From: Candidatus Gastranaerophilales bacterium
Lineage (GTDB): Bacteria > Cyanobacteriota > Vampirovibrionia > Gastranaerophilales > Gastranaerophilaceae
Direction of reading: 5' to 3'
Assembly: GCA_947631645.1 (NCBI GenBank)
Contig: CANRMD010000002.1
Span: 1 to 64,000 of the forward strand
DNA length: 64,000 bases
Shown: piece by piece, positions 55,017-63,516 of the stretch
Layout: each line of letters begins with the position of its first letter
Numbering within the stretch: the stretch's first letter is position 1
Notes under the pieces: model-generated
Database searches by the model: none
Seen by the model: the letters and a program-made list of their open reading frames with translations, nothing else
What the model was told of the DNA's origin: nothing
Program-made: the position numbers and the translations under genes

Positions 55017-56069
55017 CTAACATACTACCTTTTCTTTAGTTTCATCAATTAAAGATGTTGAAGCTTGAGGTTTATTCCCTCTATATTTATTAAAGTCAAA
55101 TAAAGTTGAAAAATTGCCTAATAAAGTCATGGCAATTGCACTGCCTAAGAGTATTCTACCCGCATACCTTGTAGCTTTTGAGTTATTATTAACAAATTGT
55201 TTACAACTTTCAACAAAATCTTTACCGAAATCTTTAACTAAATTAAAATATCTTCCTTTTGTATTAACAGGGTTTAACTTTAAGTTTTCCCATGGCTTTT
55301 GCATTGCAATACCTACTCCTGTTGCAGCCCATAAATATGAACTCAGAGTAGAAAATAATTTTGTTTTTACTAATTTTTCTTTTATTAAAGGTTTTACTTT
55401 TTGATCGGCATTGTCTAAATCTTCTTCAGCTATACCCATTTTTTTGCCGACTTTTTTATAATAGCTGTTACGTTCAGTGCCAAAACTATCATTATTATAG
55501 AATAAGTCCCAACGCGGGAAATCAACACTTTCATAAGCTTTATGGTATTCGTGTGTAACTAAATTATCTAAATTATCTTTTTCCGGCAATTCATTAATAA
55601 CTTTTTTATAAGGCAGATTAACATCAATTCCGTACTTCATGTTAACGGGAGTTTCAACCAATTTTTTGGAAAAAGTCTTTGCCAAACCGTAAAATAAAAC
55701 TCCAATCCCCATCTTTTTACCGAGTTTTGAAGCACTTACAGCATCGGCAGTATTAAAAAACTTGCTTGCCAAATTAAATACAGCAACCATCATTCCGCTT
55801 CCAACCAAATAAGGGACCATTCCCATTGTTAAAAATTCATAAAAATTAGAGTTTTTACTGCCTTTTAAGCCTTTTGCAGGGTATTTTGTGCAGGCATTTA
55901 TAAATTTATCCGCTTGTATTTTTAATCCCGTAGTTATCGGATGTTTCTTTTTTTCCTCGTATAACAGTGTGTCATGATTTTCACATTGGCTTTTTTTATC
56001 AGCTTTACCAAATGAAGTCATGTTTAATTTATTTGGATTTTTACTTTGAATACCAACTGAATTGACCAT
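55017..56069 (-). CDS. Membrane protein of unknown function with N-terminal MTSFGK motif
   Basis: The protein has 350 residues. MTSFGK lies at 17-22 in an unfolded N-terminus. Hydrophobic segments follow at about 82-100, 118-132, 260-275 and 310-325. PVNMKYGIDV (141-150) is shared with the next gene. It is the first gene of a four-gene transcript, with a palindrome (56085-56096) between the promoter region and the GAGG ribosome binding site. No known domain is seen. The SFG-like tag links it to the small proteins at 16561 and 34084. Confidence 0.55.
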   Translation of the reverse strand: MVNSVGIQSKNPNKLNMTSFGKADKKSQCENHDTLLYEEKKKHPITTGLKIQADKFINACTKYPAKGLKGSKNSNFYEFLTMGMVPYLVGSGMMVAVFNLASKFFNTADAVSASKLGKKMGIGVLFYGLAKTFSKKLVETPVNMKYGIDVNLPYKKVINELPEKDNLDNLVTHEYHKAYESVDFPRWDLFYNNDSFGTERNSYYKKVGKKMGIAEEDLDNADQKVKPLIKEKLVKTKLFSTLSSYLWAATGVGIAMQKPWENLKLNPVNTKGRYFNLVKDFGKDFVESCKQFVNNNSKATRYAGRILLGSAIAMTLLGNFSTLFDFNKYRGNKPQASTSLIDETKEKVVC

Positions 56070-56084
56070 TTTGCCTCACACATA

Positions 56085-56096
56085 TATACCGGTATA
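56085..56096. promoter_or_regulatory. Perfect 12-bp palindrome TATACCGGTATA
   Basis: TATACCGGTATA is an exact inverted repeat, 16 bases upstream of the start at 56069. It lies in the leader of the membrane-protein/GH13 transcript. The GC centre stands out in an AT-rich spacer and makes an operator plausible. Confidence 0.4.
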
Positions 56097-56202
56097 AATA
56101 AATACCCTCAAAATATAATATTGCTACATGTTTGAACGAAAAATAAAAATTTTTACATTTCTTTACATATAGTAATTTTTATATCTTTTTAAAATATTTT
56201 TC

Positions 56203-56231
56203 TTGCTAAAATTCGGGTTCAATTATACAAT
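56203..56231 (+). promoter_or_regulatory. Sigma70 promoter of the zinc-ribbon gene
   Basis: TTGCTA (56203-56208) and TACAAT (56226-56231) are 17 bases apart. The leader is about 75 bases, and the ATG at 56314 follows AAGGAG. Confidence 0.5.
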
Positions 56232-56313
56232 GTAAATTACTATAGATAACTATTGAGTATTTAAACTTTTAGTTCCTATCGCAAATTATTTACAAACAAC
56301 CAAGGAGAACAAA

Positions 56314-56595
56314 ATGTACGAAGACGAAAAACTTATTTGCGAAGATTGTGGAAGTGAATTTGTGTTCACAGCCGGCGAACAAGAATTCTATGCCCAAAGA
56401 GGTCTTGTTAATAAGCCAAAACGCTGCCCGGAATGCAGAAAAAACAGAAGACAAAAAAACAGAAGAAAAATGTATGAAGTAACTTGCTCTAAATGCGGCT
56501 GCCAAACAAAAGTTCCTTTCAAACCGATTGAAGGAAAAGAAGTTTATTGTAAGGATTGCTATGCTGCAATGAAAGCTGCGGAAGCACAGCAATAA
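56314..56595 (+). CDS. Zinc-ribbon protein with four CxxC knuckles
   Basis: The four pairs are C9/C12, C38/C41, C58/C61 and C79/C82, enough for two zinc sites. The first half (LICEDCGSEFVFTAGEQEFYAQRG and a following basic CRKNRRQKNRRK) matches the known probable zinc-ribbon family common in Cyanobacteria and Chloroflexi. The second pair forms a CSKCGC type site. The 93-residue protein is basic in the middle and may bind nucleic acid. It has its own promoter and a strong terminator, so it is expressed alone. No function is established. Confidence 0.75.
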   Translation: MYEDEKLICEDCGSEFVFTAGEQEFYAQRGLVNKPKRCPECRKNRRQKNRRKMYEVTCSKCGCQTKVPFKPIEGKEVYCKDCYAAMKAAEAQQ

Positions 56596-56609
56596 ATATT
56601 TTTTTTAGT

Positions 56610-56643
56610 AAAAAAGGAGGAGCTTTACGCTGCCTCCTTTTTT
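56610..56643 (+). terminator. Rho-independent terminator of the zinc-ribbon gene
   Basis: AAAAAAGGAGG (56610-56620) pairs with CCTCCTTTTTT (56633-56643), with an inner AGC/GCT and one bulged G. The T run forms the end. It is the clearest intrinsic terminator in the window. Confidence 0.85.
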
Positions 56644-56693
56644 ATTAGTTTTTCTTGTGGTTTAATTATTAAAAAACCAATATCGGAGTAATT

Positions 56694-57965
56694 ATGAAAT
56701 CACTAAAAGTCGGAATAATAGGTTTAGGTACCGTAGGTAGCGGGGTCTATAAAGTTTTAAAGAACTTTAAAAATATTGAAATAAAAAAAATTGCCGTAAA
56801 AAATATTAATAAAAAAAGAGAAATTGAAGATTTTAATTATGATTTATTAACGGATAATCCTTATGAAATAACACAGGACAATGAAATTGATGTTGTAATT
56901 GAAGTTTCGGGCGGAATAAACCCGACTTTTGATATATTAAAAAGTGCAATAGAAAATAAAAAACATATTGTTACGGCAAATAAAGAACTTTTAGCAAAAA
57001 AAGGGAGTGAACTTTTTAATCTTGCAAAAGAAAAAAATGTTGTAATATTGTACGAAGCGGCTGTAGCCGGAGGAATACCGATTATCATGCCGATAAAAAC
57101 AATTCTTTGTGCAAATAAAATAACAAAAATTGCTGCAATATTAAATGGAACAACAAATTACATATTAACAAAAATGGCAGAACAAGACCTCTCTTACGAA
57201 ACAGCTCTTAAACAAGCTCAGGAACTCGGCTATGCGGAAACTGACCCTACAGGAGATGTGGAAGGTTTCGATGCAGCTTATAAAATAGCTATTTTATCAA
57301 CAATTTCTTTTAATAAAAAAGTTAATATTAATAAAATTTACCGTGAGGGAATAACTAAGATTACGGCTCATGATATTAATTCGGCAAAAGAACTGGGTTA
57401 CAGAATAAAACTTATTGCAATGGGGCAAGTCTTATCGGACGGCAAAATTGATGTGAGAGTCCATCCTATGCTTGTTGCAAAAAAACATTTGCTTGCAAAA
57501 ATAGATAATGCAACAAATTCAATATTATTACGAGGAAACCCCGTCGGAGATTTGGTATTTACAGGTGCAGGAGCAGGAGCTGAACCGACATCAAGCAGTG
57601 TTGCAGGTGATTTACTTGTTTTAGCATCGGAACTTGAAGCTACGGATTCACCGCTTCCGCAATCCGTATGCCATCACGATGAAATTGCCGATCAGATTAA
57701 TATCGGGGATACTTATAATGAATATTATATTTCTATAACAGCAAGCAACCACCCCGGAGCAATCGGCTTTATAGGAAGCGTTTGCGGTAAAAATAATATT
57801 AATATTTCAACAATTATGCAAAAAGGTATTAATGATGACAATACAGCGGAAATTGTAGTTATTACGGAAACAAGTAAAGAAGCTGATGTCCAGAATGCTT
57901 TAGCTGATATGCTTAAATCTGACAGCATTAAAAACATTAACAACCTGTTAAGAGTTATGAATTAG
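56694..57965 (+). CDS. hom: Homoserine dehydrogenase
   Basis: The enzyme reduces aspartate semialdehyde to homoserine on the way to threonine and methionine. The nucleotide motif is GLGTVGSG (10-17). The catalytic region contains AAVAGGIPIIMP and LNGTTNYIL, then AQELGYAETDPTGDVEGFDAAYK. A C-terminal ACT-like part (about residues 345-423) implies threonine feedback. The length of 423 is normal. It is followed after nine bases by thrC, with no thrB. The homoserine kinase must lie elsewhere. Confidence 0.95.
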   Translation: MKSLKVGIIGLGTVGSGVYKVLKNFKNIEIKKIAVKNINKKREIEDFNYDLLTDNPYEITQDNEIDVVIEVSGGINPTFDILKSAIENKKHIVTANKELLAKKGSELFNLAKEKNVVILYEAAVAGGIPIIMPIKTILCANKITKIAAILNGTTNYILTKMAEQDLSYETALKQAQELGYAETDPTGDVEGFDAAYKIAILSTISFNKKVNINKIYREGITKITAHDINSAKELGYRIKLIAMGQVLSDGKIDVRVHPMLVAKKHLLAKIDNATNSILLRGNPVGDLVFTGAGAGAEPTSSSVAGDLLVLASELEATDSPLPQSVCHHDEIADQINIGDTYNEYYISITASNHPGAIGFIGSVCGKNNINISTIMQKGINDDNTAEIVVITETSKEADVQNALADMLKSDSIKNINNLLRVMN

Positions 57966-57974
57966 GAGGCTTTT

Positions 57975-59042
57975 ATGGAAAAAAATCATTATCAGGGTTT
58001 AATAAATAAGTACAGACAATATCTTCCCGTAACGGATAAAACACCCGTAATAACATTGAATGAAGGGAATACCCCATTAATAAAAGCCGATAATTTAGCA
58101 AAGAAAATAGGTTTAAAAGGAAATGTATATTTAAAATACGAGGGTGCTAACCCTACAGGCAGTTTTAAAGACCGCGGAATGACCATGGCAGTAACAAAAG
58201 CTGTTGAAGATGGAGCAAAAGCCATTATTTGTGCTTCAACGGGAAATACCAGTGCTGCAGCTGCAGCATACGGAGCTAAAGCGGGGGTAAGAGTTTTTGT
58301 ATTAATACCTGACGGTTATATAGCACTGGGAAAACTTTCTCAAGCAATGATGTACGGAGCTGAAATAATTGCAATTCAAGGCAACTTCGATGAAGCTCTT
58401 GAAATGGTTATTGAAATTTCAAAAAACTCGCCCATTACTCTTGTTAACTCCGTAAACCCATACAGAATAGAGGGACAAAAAACAGGTGCTTTTGAAATTA
58501 TTGAGGCTCTTGGTGATGCCCCCGATTATCACTTCATTCCTGTAGGAAATGCGGGAAACATTACAGCATATTTTAAAGGTTATGAAGAATTTTATTCCTT
58601 AAAAAAATCTTCTCATCTGCCTAAAATGATGGGATATGAAGCTGAAGGAGCCGCTGCAATCGTTAGAGGAGAAAGAATTTTACATCCCGAAACAATCGCA
58701 ACAGCTATAAGAATAGGAAACCCCGCAAGCTGGAAACAAGCAGAACGTGCACGTGACCTTTCTAACGGTAAAATTGACTGCGTAACAGATGATGAAATTA
58801 TTGAAGCATATAAGCTTATGGCATCAACAGAAGGTATTTTAGCCGAACCGGGCAGTGCGGCTTCCGTTGCAGGGCTTATTAAAGCTAATAAAGCAGGTCT
58901 TATTAAAGAAAATTCAACCTCTGTTTGTATACTTACGGGTAACGGGCTAAAAGACCCCGACAGTGCAATTAAATACTCTAATGCCGAGGTAAAAAAGACT
59001 AAAGCAGATTTGCACGAAATCTTAAAAGTTATAAACTTATAA
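57975..59042 (+). CDS. thrC: Threonine synthase
   Basis: The enzyme converts O-phosphohomoserine to threonine. Lys65 in [12 protein letters not shown] binds pyridoxal phosphate, and the [10 protein letters not shown] loop follows. [11 protein letters not shown] is the phosphate-binding element. At 355 residues it is the short (bacterial/cyanobacterial) type. GGAGG precedes the ATG. Its end lies three bases from the convergent ABC permease stop. Confidence 0.95.
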   Translation: MEKNHYQGLINKYRQYLPVTDKTPVITLNEGNTPLIKADNLAKKIGLKGNVYLKYEGANPTGSFKDRGMTMAVTKAVEDGAKAIICASTGNTSAAAAAYGAKAGVRVFVLIPDGYIALGKLSQAMMYGAEIIAIQGNFDEALEMVIEISKNSPITLVNSVNPYRIEGQKTGAFEIIEALGDAPDYHFIPVGNAGNITAYFKGYEEFYSLKKSSHLPKMMGYEAEGAAAIVRGERILHPETIATAIRIGNPASWKQAERARDLSNGKIDCVTDDEIIEAYKLMASTEGILAEPGSAASVAGLIKANKAGLIKENSTSVCILTGNGLKDPDSAIKYSNAEVKKTKADLHEILKVINL

Positions 59043-59045
59043 AAT

Positions 59046-59858
59046 TTATTCTTTTATACCGCCTGACAATATATCATTTATAAAGTATTTTCTTCCTGCT
59101 AAAAATACTATTATAACAGGTATTGAGCATATAACGGAATATGCACATAAAGCACCCCAATCCGTTATTTCTCTGAAACTGCCCTTAAAATTAGCCAAAG
59201 CCAAAGGCAGAGTCCTCATTGCATCTGAATTTGTAACTATTAACGGCCACATAAAACTGTTCCATGTAGTAATAAAAGTAAAAATAGCTAACGTAACCAA
59301 AGCGGGAAGTGCCAGAGGAAGTGCTATTTTATAAAAAACTTCAAACCCGTTGCATCCGTCAATTTTTGCGGATGATTCCATATCTTCAGGCATTGATTTA
59401 AACCATTGACGCATCATAAATACCCCAAAACCGCCAAACAACCCGGGTACTATTAATGCCTGATATGTATCTATCCATTTAAACTGCTTCATTATAAAAA
59501 ATAACGGAACTATATTAACTTGGGGCGGTATCATCATCGAAACAAGTACCAGTATAAACAAAAATTCACCGTATTTAAACTTATATCGGGCAAAAGCATA
59601 CCCCGCCATTGCAGATATTATTACCTGACCTATTGTTGTTGCAATTGCAACAAACATACTGTTCATAAAATATTTTAAAATATCCGAACTTGTCAGAACG
59701 TATTTATAATTACCAATAGTAAACGGAGCTGGGAAAAAACTGACATTTCCCGAAAAAATTTGTAAATCTGTCATAAAAGAAAGACAAAACATATAAATAA
59801 ACGGTAAAAGCATTGAAATTGCACCGAGTATTAATATTATGTAACCTAATTTTTTCAT
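59046..59858 (-). CDS. ABC sugar transporter permease, MalG type
   Basis: Six hydrophobic segments fit a 270-residue permease of the carbohydrate-uptake CUT1 class. The cytoplasmic loop that contacts the ATPase is EDMESSAKIDGCNGFEVFYKIALPL, with the usual EAA pattern modified. The partner permease, binding protein and ATPase are missing nearby. The gene instead overlaps a DEDDh exonuclease by four bases. It is probably complemented by genes elsewhere in the genome. Confidence 0.85.
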   Translation of the reverse strand: MKKLGYIILILGAISMLLPFIYMFCLSFMTDLQIFSGNVSFFPAPFTIGNYKYVLTSSDILKYFMNSMFVAIATTIGQVIISAMAGYAFARYKFKYGEFLFILVLVSMMIPPQVNIVPLFFIMKQFKWIDTYQALIVPGLFGGFGVFMMRQWFKSMPEDMESSAKIDGCNGFEVFYKIALPLALPALVTLAIFTFITTWNSFMWPLIVTNSDAMRTLPLALANFKGSFREITDWGALCAYSVICSIPVIIVFLAGRKYFINDILSGGIKE

Positions 59859-60784
59859 ACGGAAACTTTTTTGTCCGATTTAATAATATGAATATTTCTT
59901 GTTTCGGAAAGGTTTTGTCTTGCGGCAGCGAGTTTTTCTCTGTTTTCTTTGCTTATGCTTCCCGAAGAAATTAGTCTGTCGATAAAGTTATTATTTAATT
60001 TAACAGCTTTATGCAGTGCTCCGATTTCCTCTAATACGTCCTTAATTTCCATAAAATCATAAGCATAACCTTGTTTAGATTGATAAATAAGAGTTTCACC
60101 GTTAGGAGAATGAATGCTTTCTCCGCCTTTTTCAAAATAAAGCCTGAATATTGATTTTAAGTCTTGAATCTCGGATTGCATAATTTGAACAGCTTGTTGA
60201 ATTCTTAAATAGCGTTCAAAGAGGTAATCAATATTATCAAGCTGTTGAATTTGCCAAGCGTATTTTTTTTCGTAAAGTTTTTTTAACTCGGGATAAGCTT
60301 TAGCTAAACCTTCAGTATCTGCCATGGCTCTATGGCGGGTTGAGAATTCGACATTAAATTTATTCATTAAGCTTTCAAGTCCGCAAGATTCAAGCTCTGG
60401 ATAAATTTCTTTAAACATCATTTGAGAGTCAATTCTTGGGTTTGTAATCGGCTTACCGGTTTGTCTTAAGCTTGCTTCGTTTATAAAAGAATAATCAAAA
60501 ATAGCATTGTGTGCGACAATAGGGTAATCACCAATAAAATCTAAAATCATCGGCAGAACTTGAGCCTCTGTTGGTGCATCTTTAACGTCATCTTCCGTTA
60601 TCCCATGAACCGCAATGCTTGATTTTCTAATATGCTGTTCAGGATTAATCAATGTTTCAAATCTATCTTTCATTTTGCCGTTTTCAAGCCTTATTGCGGC
60701 AAATTCAACCATTCTCTCTTTTGTATAATCTAAACCCGTTGTCTCTACGTCTAAAACTATTTCAATACACTTTTTCTTTGGCAC
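59855..60784 (-). CDS. DEDDh 3'-5' exonuclease, DNA polymerase III epsilon-like
   Basis: The exonuclease active site is Asp12/Glu14 in LDVETTGLDY, then HNAIFDYSFI and HRAMADTEG. The C-terminal 120 residues form a helical part not found in DnaQ itself, with a Gln/Glu-rich segment. It may proofread, degrade RNA or act on damaged DNA. It is transcribed from the divergent region with the oxidoreductase genes. It overlaps the ABC permease start by four bases, which suggests coupling without an evident shared function. Confidence 0.85.
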   Translation of the reverse strand: MPKKKCIEIVLDVETTGLDYTKERMVEFAAIRLENGKMKDRFETLINPEQHIRKSSIAVHGITEDDVKDAPTEAQVLPMILDFIGDYPIVAHNAIFDYSFINEASLRQTGKPITNPRIDSQMMFKEIYPELESCGLESLMNKFNVEFSTRHRAMADTEGLAKAYPELKKLYEKKYAWQIQQLDNIDYLFERYLRIQQAVQIMQSEIQDLKSIFRLYFEKGGESIHSPNGETLIYQSKQGYAYDFMEIKDVLEEIGALHKAVKLNNNFIDRLISSGSISKENREKLAAARQNLSETRNIHIIKSDKKVSV

Positions 60785-60884
60785 AGCCTCAAATCTCCCT
60801 ATAATTTTATAATATCATAAACTTTTATTACGGGCAAAAACATCGAGAAATTAAAATATATTTAAAATTAATCTGTTATATAGG

Positions 60885-60916
60885 TTGAAATATGGTTTTT
60901 TGTAGTAATATATAAT
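60885..60916 (+). promoter_or_regulatory. Candidate promoter of the oxidoreductase operon
   Basis: TTGAAA at 60885-60890 and a perfect TATAAT at 60911-60916 are separated by 20 bases, which is long. The AT-rich sequence also allows TAATAT at 60906 with 15 bases. Confidence 0.35.
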
Positions 60917-60940
60917 AGAATATAGAAAATAGGTTTTTAT

Positions 60941-61147
60941 ATGGGAAGAATAGTTCTAAACAGAGATAAATGTAAAGCTTGTTACTTGTGTATAGATGCA
61001 TGTCCTAAAAAAGTCTTGGGAAAAGATAAAACGGTTAATGCGTTAGGATATTATCCGGCAGCTGTTGAAAAACAAGAAGATTGTATAGGCTGTGCAATGT
61101 GTGCAAGAGTTTGTCCTGATATAGCAATTGAAAAGGTATACAAATGA
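60941..61147 (+). CDS. korD: 2-oxoacid:ferredoxin oxidoreductase, ferredoxin-like delta subunit
   Basis: Two 4Fe-4S motifs are intact: C11, C14, C17 and C21, then C48, C51, C54 and C58. The length of 68 residues matches the small delta subunit. It passes electrons from the catalytic subunits to free ferredoxin. It is the first gene of a four-gene operon and overlaps the next start by four bases. The gene symbol is by analogy. The 2-oxoacid specificity is not certain. Confidence 0.88.
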   Translation: MGRIVLNRDKCKACYLCIDACPKKVLGKDKTVNALGYYPAAVEKQEDCIGCAMCARVCPDIAIEKVYK

Positions 61148-62244
61148 AAAGAGAAAAACAACTGTTAAAAGGCAATTATGCTATAGCTCAAGCAGCAATT
61201 GAAGCGGGATGTCAAAGTTATTTCGGATATCCTATTACACCTCAAAGTGAAATAGGAGAGTATATGAGTGAAAAAATGCCGGAACTTAACAGGGCCTATG
61301 TAGCGGCAGAAAGTGAAGTTGCCGCAATAAATATGGTATTAGGAGCCGGTTCAACAGGTGTTAAGGCAATGACTTCATCTTCATCTTGTGCCGTTGCTCT
61401 TATGCAAGAAGGATTATCATTTATAGCCGGTGATGAAATTCCCTGCGTTCTTGTCAGCGTCATGAGAGGCGGACCCGGACTCGGTTACATTTATCCTTCT
61501 CAAGGTGATTATTATCAGGCAACAAAAGGCGGCGGCAACGGTGATTATAAAATTGTTACTTACGCTCCTTCAAGTGTTCAGGAATGTGTTGACCTTACTT
61601 ATAAATGTTTTTACGTATCTCAAAAATACAGAACTCCCGTTTGTCTTTTAGCTGACGGTATGATAGGTCAAACAATGGAACCTGCCGTTATTAATGAATA
61701 TCCTTATGAAGAAATTAATCAAAGCGAATGGGCTCTTGACGGTGCTAAAAACAGAAAACCAAGATTTATTGCTTCTATTGAAAGAGAACAAGAATCTCTT
61801 CGCAAAAGAGTTGTTAAAATATTTGAAAAATATAATAAAATTTTAGAAAACGAAAACATTTTTGAAAAATACGAAACAGAAGGTGCAAAACTTGTTATAA
61901 CAGCATTTGGCAGTATTGCAAGAATAGCAAAAGCAGCCGTTAAAAAAGCAAGAAAAAACGGATTAAAAGTAGGTTTATTCAGACCGATTATGGTAAATCC
62001 GTTCCCCGAAAAAATTGTTGCTGAAATTGCACAAAAAGTTGACGGAATTTTGGATATTGAACTAAACTGCGGTCAAATGCTACAAGATATTAAAGCAAGC
62101 ATTGCATCTTGTGCAACAACAATTCCCGTTAAATTTTACGGCAGACCTGCAGGTGTTATGATGACAGTTGAAGAAATTTATAAACAAATCGAAAATGTTT
62201 ACAAGGAAATAGTAGAGAAAAAATATGGAACAGCTTGTATATAA
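61144..62244 (+). CDS. korA: 2-oxoacid:ferredoxin oxidoreductase, alpha subunit
   Basis: The subunit has GYPITPQSEIGEYM at the start, then AAESEVAAINMVLGAGSTG, TSSSSCAVALMQEG and MRGGPGLGYIYPSQGDY. This pattern fits the VorB/KorA group, which oxidises branched-chain 2-oxoacids or 2-oxoglutarate with CoA and ferredoxin. Branched-chain use is possible because the sequence reads like VorB. Oxygen sensitivity is expected. Length 366. The beta-subunit start overlaps its end by 20 bases. Confidence 0.9.
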   Translation: MKREKQLLKGNYAIAQAAIEAGCQSYFGYPITPQSEIGEYMSEKMPELNRAYVAAESEVAAINMVLGAGSTGVKAMTSSSSCAVALMQEGLSFIAGDEIPCVLVSVMRGGPGLGYIYPSQGDYYQATKGGGNGDYKIVTYAPSSVQECVDLTYKCFYVSQKYRTPVCLLADGMIGQTMEPAVINEYPYEEINQSEWALDGAKNRKPRFIASIEREQESLRKRVVKIFEKYNKILENENIFEKYETEGAKLVITAFGSIARIAKAAVKKARKNGLKVGLFRPIMVNPFPEKIVAEIAQKVDGILDIELNCGQMLQDIKASIASCATTIPVKFYGRPAGVMMTVEEIYKQIENVYKEIVEKKYGTACI

Positions 62245-62980
62245 AAAACCCGATTCAATAAAAGATGATTTTAAAATATCATTCTGCCCCGGATGCGACC
62301 ATGGAACAGCAGTAAAACTTGTTGCAGAAGTATTGGATGAACTGGGGGTAAGAGAAAATACGATAGGAATTGCCTCTGTAGGATGCAGTGTTTTTTCTTA
62401 CGACTTTTTTAATGTTGATATAGTAGAAGCACCTCACGGTCGTTCAATGGCAGTTGCAACAGGTGTTAAACGTTCAAAACCGGATAAAATTGTTTTTACT
62501 TATCAAGGTGATGGCGATTTGGCTTCAATAGGTATAGGCGAAACTGTTCACGCTATGACAAGAGGCGAAAAAGTTACCGCTATTTGTATTAACAATACAA
62601 CTTACGGTATGACGGGCGGTCAAGCAGGTCCTACTACCTTGATTGGGCAGGTCACAACAACAACTACAAAGGGTAGAAAAGCAGAGTTATCAGGATATCC
62701 TTTAAAAATATCCGAAATGTTAAAAGAAATAGACGGAACTGCTTATGTTGCAAGAGTTACCTTAGATAGCCCCGCTGCTATTATGAATGCTAAGAAATGT
62801 ATTAAAAAGGCATTTGAAGCTCAAATTAAAGGTTTAGGTACAGGCTTTGTTGAAATTTTATCGACATGTCCGACAAACTGGAAAATGACTCCGCAAGAAG
62901 CCCATGCAAGAGTAAGAGGCGAGATGTCAGAAGTATTTAAACCGGGTGTATATAAAGATAAAGTCAGTGAGGCACAATAA
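62225..62980 (+). CDS. korB: 2-oxoacid:ferredoxin oxidoreductase, beta subunit
   Basis: This subunit holds thiamine diphosphate: GDGDLASIGIGETVHA is the metal-binding start, and NNTTYGMTGGQ closes the motif. FCPGCDHG near the N-terminus and CSVFSYD contribute cysteines. Length of 251 is normal. Overlaps on both sides (20 bases with alpha, one base with gamma) show a tightly coupled operon. Confidence 0.92.
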   Translation: MEQLVYKKPDSIKDDFKISFCPGCDHGTAVKLVAEVLDELGVRENTIGIASVGCSVFSYDFFNVDIVEAPHGRSMAVATGVKRSKPDKIVFTYQGDGDLASIGIGETVHAMTRGEKVTAICINNTTYGMTGGQAGPTTLIGQVTTTTTKGRKAELSGYPLKISEMLKEIDGTAYVARVTLDSPAAIMNAKKCIKKAFEAQIKGLGTGFVEILSTCPTNWKMTPQEAHARVRGEMSEVFKPGVYKDKVSEAQ

Positions 62981-63516
62981 TGGATTCTAATGTTTTAATA
63001 GCAGGTTTTGGCGGTCAGGGAGTTTTATTTGTCGGACAATTGTTAGCGGAAGCTGCAATGAACCACGGTTTAAGCTGTACTTGGACTCCGGCTTACGGTG
63101 CTGAAATGAGAGGCGGAACTGTTAATTGTACTGTTTGCGTTTCTGATGAAGAAGTAGCTTGTGCTTATGTTGAAACACCCGAAAATGTTATTGCTCTTAA
63201 TGCCCCTTCTTTTGAAAGATTTGAAAGCAAAATTAAAGAGGGCGGTGTTATGATTGCTAATTCTTCTTTGGTTAAATGTGAACCGAAAAGAAAAGATATT
63301 ACATACAAATTTGTTCCTATGACTGAAATTGCACACGAAATAGGCAATGAAAAAATGGCAAATATTGTTTCGCTCGGTGCTTTTGTTAAGATTTTTCCTT
63401 TCGTTACAAAAGAAAATTTGATTTCACTTATGAAAACCAAACTGACGGGCAAAAAGGCTGCAATGCTGGAAGGTAATATTAAAGCTTTAGAAAAAGGGTT
63501 TTCATCAGTTAATTAA
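62980..63516 (+). CDS. korC: 2-oxoacid:ferredoxin oxidoreductase, gamma subunit
   Basis: AGFGGQGVLFVGQLLAEAA begins the gamma fold, and YGAEMRGGTVNC is the conserved second element. Length of 178 is normal. The ATG is in the TAATG overlap with the beta gene. With the other three subunits it completes the enzyme. Its last eight bases overlap the convergent mazG. Confidence 0.92.
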   Translation: MDSNVLIAGFGGQGVLFVGQLLAEAAMNHGLSCTWTPAYGAEMRGGTVNCTVCVSDEEVACAYVETPENVIALNAPSFERFESKIKEGGVMIANSSLVKCEPKRKDITYKFVPMTEIAHEIGNEKMANIVSLGAFVKIFPFVTKENLISLMKTKLTGKKAAMLEGNIKALEKGFSSVN

